Positions 58,010-64,000 of a DNA stretch of 64,000 nt are shown one piece after another. Source of the DNA: Chimonanthus salicifolius (Eukaryota; Streptophyta; Magnoliopsida; Laurales; Calycanthaceae); contig CM023540.1 in the NCBI GenBank assembly GCA_013350335.1, positions 58,194,962 through 58,258,961 of the forward strand, written 5' to 3'. Each line of letters starts with the position of its first letter. Position 1 is the stretch's first letter. A program made the translations under genes and the position numbers. The notes under the pieces were generated by a model, which did not search any database, was not told where the DNA came from, and saw nothing but the letters and a program-made list of their open reading frames with translations.

Positions 58010-59430
58010 TTTCTGCTTGCTCCCATAAACTACAAGTCGTCCATCTGATAACCAAAAGGTTACCCTCCAGCGATAATAATCAATACATGTATGGAATGTG
58101 GCCAACCAATCCATGACAATATCACCTCAAACTCTGTCATGTTCATAACCAGATAGTCAAACTTGAATTGGAAATTGGCTAGTTCGGTGTCAACGGATGT
58201 GCAAACCAAACCAATGGATGTGTCGCCAACCGATGATACTATAGTGAGTGCAGTTGATAAATGTTGTACAAATAAACCAGTAGCAAATACTAAAGAGGTA
58301 GGCAAAAATGAATGCGATTCTCCGAAATCGAACAAGGCTATTGCATAAGAACTACCGATAACTGCCATACCTTGGATCACTGAGTGATTTGCTATCTCAG
58401 GTGTGGGGACCAAGGAATACAGTCGTCCTGAAGCTGCTGGAATAGGTGATCGTCCTGACTGAGTCTGTGGTCGAGACATTTGTGATTGTGTTGGCCTGTC
58501 CGGCGAACGAAATGAGTTCCGTGCTTGAGGTGACTTGCAGAGTTGTGGACAGTCTCTCTTCATGTGTCTTGCTTGTCCACACTGGAAACATTTGATACCA
58601 CCCCTAGATGGTTGTCCCATGAGTACTGAAGCTGAAGGATGATTAGGGTCATGTCCACCAGTAGATGTTGTAGAAGTTGAAGGCTTACTGGAGTTGGGAC
58701 GAAATTTCTTGTGAGGTCGATAAGAGTTTCCCCCGCTCTAGCTCCTTCTATTTTCTATGTACTTAGCCGAGTCAATCAGTTCTTGTTCTGCGATACTAGC
58801 TCTGCTGACTACCTCCGTGAAAGTTTCGGATTTGAAGATTGTCACCTTAGCCCTGATGTTAGGGCGTAGACCTCTCTCAAACTTCTGAGCTTTCTTATAC
58901 TCGGTGTCCACCATATATGGAGCGTAGGAAGCAAGTCTGATAAACTCTAGTTGATACTCGGCAACTGTCATGCTTCCTTGAGTTAGGATTATGAACTCAT
59001 GCACTTTGAATTCATTCTCTTCTTCAGGGAAATAGTTTACTAGGAAGATCTCTTTGAAGTTCTCCCAAGTCATCTCTGCCACTGTCCGGCTGGTTTCCAC
59101 CGTCTCCCACCATTTACCTGCATCATCTATGAGTTGTGATGTGGCCAACAGAATTCTATCTTGATTGTTTGTTCCCTTTAACAGTTTCAGGATCTTGGTG
59201 TCCACGCTTCAGTTCTCAACTCCAATGGGTCCCTCGTTTTCACGAAAGTAAGGGAGATGTTGCTGTTGGAAGTCTCTGACAAGAATCCTATCTCGGGAGT
59301 CATTTGCGGCATTTGTACCACTGCCTATCTGATTCTGCTGCAACACTGAGTTCACTACTGCTTGTATAAAACTTTATAACTCGGGAGGCACGAATGGAAC
59401 ATTGCCACTTGTCTCTTCGAAGCGTTCTAT
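58010..59430 (-). pseudogene. G1 gag and protease
   Basis: Gag upstream part (FQQQHLPYFRENEGPIG, about 59275-59215) meets TGA at 59211-59209, then ILKLLKGTNNQDRIL, KWWETVETSRTVAEMTWE, YAPYMVDTEYKKAQKFERG and an ENRRS end at the TAG at 58738. After a stop the frame resumes at 58620 with MGQPSRGGIKCFQCGQARH, a CCHC knuckle (CFQCGQARHMKRDC). The protease box is altered: LFDFGESHSF instead of the [10 protein letters not shown] kept in G2, which should abolish activity. It ends where G3 begins. Confidence 0.88.
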
Positions 59431-59621
59431 ATTGCGTTCGTGGCGGCATTTTTCCTATGCCAAAAAACATTCATTCAGTAGTTTCATAAAATGCTCCCCT
59501 AATAGTCATTATACATTGATGATCATATCATTCCTTATCATCAATTTTGATTCGGGGAAAGTTCTCCTAAATTCGTTAGGAGAGTTTGACTTAGAGTAAT
59601 TCCTTACTTTGCTTTTCATTT

Positions 59622-59636
59622 CACTCTGATCCCAAC
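59622..59636 (-). promoter_or_regulatory. G1 primer-binding site (diverged)
   Basis: The minus strand next to the 5' LTR reads GTTGGGATCAGAGTG, two to three changes from TGGTATCAGAGC. Confidence 0.75.
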
Positions 59637-59908
59637 TGTGACGACCCGCCCTTTTCCAATGTTTAAAATCAAAGTATATTTCAAAAAAAAAAAAATTAGG
59701 AAAAAGAAGGAGTGCGCCGCGACGCAAGTCAAGTGCGAGTCCGAAGACCCAACCTCGACTGGCCCAACCTAACACACATGTGGGACAATCCACTAAACAT
59801 TTGTGCATGTGCTAGCACTCTTTGCGGAAATAATAATTACAATATTCAGACTCATTGGCAAAGACAGGAATTGCTCAAACCATAAGTCAAATTACCATAA
59901 TAAAATAC

Positions 59909-61313
59909 CAAAAATAGAGTTATATCTAAGTTATTACATTCCAATCAATACTCTTATGAAATTACATAGTTTCTATCAAAATATCAAAATAAAGGACTAC
60001 GTTCTTCAAGCAATCTTCCTCTTCATTTTGCTTAGGTTTGGCTGCCACTATGTTCAACCTCTTTTCCTTTATCATGATCTGCATTAACATCTAAAGGGGA
60101 AAAATGTACGGGCTTAGTCAACTTCCCCAGTAGGAATTCCGATCAAGAAAATGCACTACGTGTGTGATAACATAATATCATATAACTATAAAAATGTTGG
60201 GGAAATCACATGTTATGATAAAATACCCATTTCTTAAAAGAAATCAAAGTATACTAAAATCTCATGATTTAGAAATCATACTCGATACTTTCTTATAATG
60301 ATATGCTATGGGTGTCATGCATCAATGATATGTCATCTCATACCCATGCATCAAGTCACACTAGTTATCTCATCCAACTAGTTTCATAATGGCCAATTAT
60401 GTCCAACAGCATTCGTGGCGGCAACCACTCGGGTGTTGTTACCCATCCACAAATTAACCGAGACTATCAAAATATCTAAGTTGTATCTAAGTTATTACAT
60501 TCCAATCAATACTCCTATGAAATTACATAGTTTCTATCAAAATATCGAAATAAAGAACTACGCATCCTTCCTCTTAATTTTGCTTAGGCTTGGCTACCAC
60601 TAGGGTCAGCCTCTTTTCCTTTGTCATGATCTGCATTAACATCTAAAGGGGAAAAATGTACGAGCTTAGTCAACTTGCCTAGTATGGATTCCGATCAAGA
60701 AAATGCACTACGTGTGTGAGGGTGAAACTCGGGTCGAGATTTGGCCCGAACCCGCATGGCCCGACCCACAAATCATGCGAGTCGGGTCAGCGGTTAGGGT
60801 CGGGTTGAGAAGTCCGAAACCTGCATTGAATTCGGGTCGGGTCGGGTTTACTTAAAAATCTCTCAACCCAACCCGACCCGATCAAACCCGACCCGACCAG
60901 GTAAAAAGTAGGTTCAAAATGAGGGTCGGATAGGGTTCCATATATTAGTAACTCGGATCAAGTTGGGTTTTAAAAGACCCGACTCGGGCCGGCCCGATTT
61001 CAGCCCTAGTGTGTAATAACATAATATCATATAACTATAACAATGTTGGGGAAATCACATGTTATGACAAAATACCCATTTCTCAAAAGAAATCAAAGTA
61101 TACTAAAATCTCATGATCTAGAAATCATACTTGATACTTATCGTATAATGATATGCTATGGGTGTCATGCATCAATGATATGCCATCTCATACACATGCA
61201 TTAAGTCGCACTAGTTATCTCATCCAACTAGTTTCATAATGGCCAGTTATGTCCAACAACATTCGTGGCGGCAACCACTCGGATGCCATCCACAAATTAA
61301 TCGAGACTATCAG
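59909..61313. repeat. Internal tandem duplication of ~0.55 kb in the G1 right LTR
   Basis: Unit 1 is 59909-60469 and unit 2 is 60470-61313 including a 298-bp MITE plus duplication. Both run from TATCTAAGTTATTACATTCC to CCGAGACTATC (TCGAGACTATC in unit 2). The left LTR has one copy. Differences between the units suggest the duplication is not new. Confidence 0.9.
60720..61009. mobile_element. hAT-like MITE
   Basis: A 290-bp insertion with the 8-bp duplication GTGTGTGA (60712-60719) and GTGTGTAA (61010-61017). Ends are inverted: GGGTGAAACTCGGG at the left, and CCCGATTTCAGCCCTA at the right, whose complement is TAGGGCTGAAATCGGG. The interior is full of CGGGT and CCCGACCC words. The undisturbed first copy reads CTACGTGTGTGATAACAT at 60157, confirming the empty site. 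It is non-coding; a hAT transposase from elsewhere would have mobilised it. Confidence 0.88.
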
Positions 61314-61984
61314 TGGAGTGTGGCCTCCTCCCTCTGCGCAGGGTTTCGGGACCTACCCAGGAGCTCGTTGGCCCAATTAACACTGTAACATTCACAACCT
61401 ATGGACGTGACCAAAGTATAATATTTGAATATCATATTCATAATTTTTCGTACACGAGACCAAGCTATGTCCAGACAATTCATTCTTGGCTCGGTAATGC
61501 AATCCCTCCCATGCAATTATGCATGAGATACATGTATGACATCATGATGACAAAACATGCATCATATAATTCTAGTACTTTTCCAATACATAAAATATGA
61601 TGATAATTTAGCTCAATGCAAACCATGTTGAAAACATCATATATCTCATATTTCATAGACTTATAATTTCCAAGGGAAAGACAAATATAATGATAATTAT
61701 TTCACACTTTCGTGCTTCAAATAAAGTAAGAACTCATACCTGATCTAAGATGATCAGTGAAAAGGGTTACTCTCCAAGTCTCTCGAACGGTGTCGGGACT
61801 ACTCTCGTTTCCTTTGTTCATGTACATGTTTCAAATTATAATTTTGTGTCATTAAAATATAAATCCTTCTAATTCAAGTTATGTAGGTGAAACTAAGACC
61901 TAAGGGTCATTTGCAAAAGTCCTTAGAGTCTAAAAGACTCCACACATACAATTCATCATTAGATAAATTAATTTCATAAAATAG

Positions 61985-62890
61985 TCAATGTCTCAGGCCG
62001 ACACATCAACACTGTCGATACATCGCCCTGGACACAGTCGACACATTGATCATCTCGATATGTTGACTGGCTTTATTTGTTCCAGTTCGTGTTTTCCAGT
62101 TGTTCTCAGTTCACATGTGTCTACCCAGTCGATACATCTACTGGTTCGAAGTGTCGAGCATATCGACATGCTCTTCTAAGTTTGGTCTATCAATATTGTT
62201 CTCTGGTTATATGTATCGACCCAGTCGATACAACTAAGGGTACATATACTCGATGCGTCGACTTCGTCTACATATCCTCCCAATCTTAGTGTTCAAACAT
62301 ATTTGTCCTTTGTCTTCAAACCATATGTATCGACTTAGTCGATATATATACAGGTGCATATATCCGAGGTTTCGACTTCATTGACATGTCCTCTGGGTTT
62401 TGGTCTATCAACATTAACATTCATCCTTCGTTTACAGGCCGATATGTAGGCCTAGTCGATATATCTATCCGAGATCTGTGGGCATATCGATACAGTCGAT
62501 ATGTCTACAGATTCATTATTCCTTCTTCATCTTTACAAACGTTTCTGGTCATTTCCAGGCCAATACGTCGACCTAGTGGATACATCGTTCTATGACTAGT
62601 TTGTCGCCTCTCATTTCAATTTTAATTCAATCATACCAAGACCGACACATCGACGTTGTCGATGGGTCGTTCTAGGATCAGTTCATCATCCTTCTATTCC
62701 ATCTTCATTTCTTGTCATACCCAGGCCGGCACATCAACTGTGTTGATACGCCGTCCTGGGTTGGGTCATTTTAGTTCAAGACTTCGATCTTAAACAACCC
62801 ATCGACAGAGTCATGTTTCAGAAAACACATTTTATTGGAGTCATGTTTCAGAAAACACATCGACAGAGTCGATATATCGATTGAGTTGAG
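61985..62890. repeat. G1 palindrome cluster, right LTR
   Basis: The counterpart of 38690-39540 with the same ATCGAC/GTCGAT words, for example TGTATCGAC, CCA, GTCGATACA at 62213-62233. Confidence 0.9.
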
Positions 62891-63459
62891 TACGAAAGCC
62901 ATGGATTTGTCTTCCACACTTTCCCTCTACTTGCATGTCCATTAGTCTGGGTCCTTTATCCATTAGATCTATATTTACATGTTTTCTAAGCATCCTAGTG
63001 TGATTATCCCATTTGAAATCATGGTAAGATCCACTTACCTTGAGGGATTTGCAAGTGTAATCGAGTGGATGAAGGATGCGTTCCTTGCTTTCTTCTTTCC
63101 TTGCTAGCTTGATTTTTACTTCCTCTTTGCCTCGTTCCTCCTTCTTCTTCGAGGTAGATGAAGTCCGTAGTGAGTGGAAGAGCTCACTACCGAGCTAGGG
63201 TTGAGGGGTGAGTGAGAAGGTGAGATTTGAGGGAATGAAACTTGGGGGTCTGTCTCTTTTCTTCTCTATTTTTCTTCTTTCTTTTCCTTTTTTTTTTTTT
63301 TTGTTGTTTCTCTTCTCTCTTTCGTTTTCTCTTCCTTTATTTCTCCCTTTTCCCTCCCTTTTATCTTCTCCTTTGGTTGCCTGAGACCCTTAAATGGGTG
63401 GTTAGCAACTGGGAATTTGTATGGGAGGATAACCACGCATGGAAGATTGTGTGGGCAAC

Positions 63460-64000
63460 TGTAATATCACATGTCGACAAAATAGTTGTGGGGATAACAT
63501 GATATATGAATCGTACGATTTTACGATTTTCGATTTACGATTCACACCCCTAGAACAATTTCGATACGATTCGAATTTGATAACATTGGGTAAAATTGGA
63601 GAATGTCATACACTTAGAGCATTGGGAATATTTGTAAAATTTCAGCTCACAAAGTGTGTGATAATATGTTTGAGTGAATGTTGCCTTGTGCACATTCCAA
63701 TGCATAGTTGGGTAAAGTTATGATTTGACCTCTTTATGTCTATGTGTGATTGATGTGAATATATTGTATTAGATACATATGTATGAGTTTCCCAAGTCCC
63801 CTATGATTATATGTTTACTATAATTGAGAATTCATAAATTTGTGACGTGTTAAAATATGATAAAATGTATAATAAATCAAGATTGCTCAAGATGTGTAAT
63901 GTAATGATAACTTCCTATACTTATGTATGGTTATGAGTGATGTATGTATCAAATGAATTCTCATGATTGTGAATTCTTAGATGGGTAACTCATATAATTT
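63460..64000 (+). other. Start of a further insertion, running off the window
   Basis: At 63460 the G1 LTR match stops and TGTAATATCACATG begins, which is a plausible LTR start. Then come self-similar CGATTTACGATT/ACGATTTTCG words (63505-63545). No coding domain is visible before the window ends. Confidence 0.45.

Larger units (their letters stand above)
37675..63459 (-). mobile_element. Ty3/gypsy element G1 (Tekay-like chromovirus), nested and truncated
   Basis: Reverse-oriented. The left copy of its LTR (37675-52011, interrupted by G2) is the 3' LTR and the right copy (59637 onward) is the 5' LTR. The interior (52012-59636) holds gag, protease, an RNase H/integrase region and a chromodomain-like tail. 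G3 interrupts the interior and the RT core is missing. The right LTR stops matching the left at about 63459, where another insertion seems to start, so the element's far end is not seen. Confidence 0.85.
59637..63459 (-). repeat. G1 5' LTR, incomplete at the right
   Basis: It starts TGTGACGACCCGCCC and matches the left LTR to about 63459 (ATAACCACGCATGGAAGATT shared). It differs by an internal duplication (59909-60469 and 60470-61313), a MITE in the second copy, and a short repeat of CATGTTTCAGAAAACACAT (62812-62860). The last ~0.5 kb present in the left LTR (51600-52011) is not seen here. Confidence 0.85.

Noticed and set aside
37675..63459. Endogenous pararetrovirus or retrovirus-like virus
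   Set aside because: Gene order, chromodomain-like tail, Met-tRNA primer sites and LTR edges are those of Ty3/gypsy retrotransposons. No movement protein or envelope gene is present.

Overview
The window looks like plant nuclear DNA from an angiosperm with a transposon-rich genome. It contains Ty1/copia and Ty3/gypsy elements with very long LTRs, L1-type LINEs, a TRIM, a hAT-like MITE, and one spliced host gene with long introns. I cannot name the species from sequence alone. I see no bacterial-style genes, no CRISPR array, no rRNA and no tRNA gene. Most open reading frames in the window are retroelement coding remains or chance ORFs inside LTRs.

Layout, left to right. (1) 1-7386: an Athila/Tat-like LTR end, then the tail and 3' LTR of a copia (Maximus/SIRE-like) element. 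That LTR is split by a 3.5-kb gypsy solo LTR (S1) with target-site duplication GATCG. (2) 7870-23621: a nested stack. A gypsy solo LTR (S2, duplication ACCAT) was hit by a whole reverse-oriented copia element (C1, 11590-20183, duplication ATATA) and by a copia solo LTR (S3, 20449-23330, duplication GGATC). S3 was itself hit by a TRIM (22229-23024). (3) 23627-32962: the only recognisable host gene, a small ZnF-UBP (ubiquitin-binding zinc finger) protein of three exons (25118-25228, 30998-31123, 31216-31396). Its 5.8-kb first intron holds a dead LINE reverse transcriptase and two copies of an unclassified repeat. Exon 1 appears to carry a one-base frameshift. (4) 32963-37050: a reversed copia LTR fragment, then a reversed L1-type LINE (RRM and DUF4283-like ORF1, AP endonuclease of ORF2) cut off before its RT. 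(5) 37675-63459: a reversed Tekay-like gypsy element (G1). Its left LTR was hit by a complete forward gypsy element (G2, 39557-51053, duplication TTCCC). Its polymerase region is interrupted by another gypsy LTR (G3, 54241-58004). Its right LTR carries an internal ~0.55-kb duplication and a MITE. Another insertion seems to begin at about 63460.

None of the retroelements looks autonomous. G2 keeps nearly every catalytic motif but has stops, frameshifts and small deletions. C1 has lost its whole reverse transcriptase in a deletion that left an in-frame integrase-RNase H fusion. G1 has lost the RT core and the integrase catalytic glutamate.

The most notable unexplained pattern is that all seven long-LTR families here, copia and gypsy alike, carry their own cluster of short palindromes with a family-specific core: GGGTTCGGCCAT hairpins in S1, TTCAGTCGACTGAA in G2, TATCGAC/GTCGATA in G1, TCGGAAC/TCCGA in G3, CAGTCGA/TCGACTG and GAGGTT/AACCTC in S2, GAGGCCTCG in C1, CGACC/GGTCG in the S3 family. 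The arms differ between families but the architecture repeats, and copy number differs between the two LTRs of one element. All coordinates come from reading by eye; percent identities and ages were not computed.
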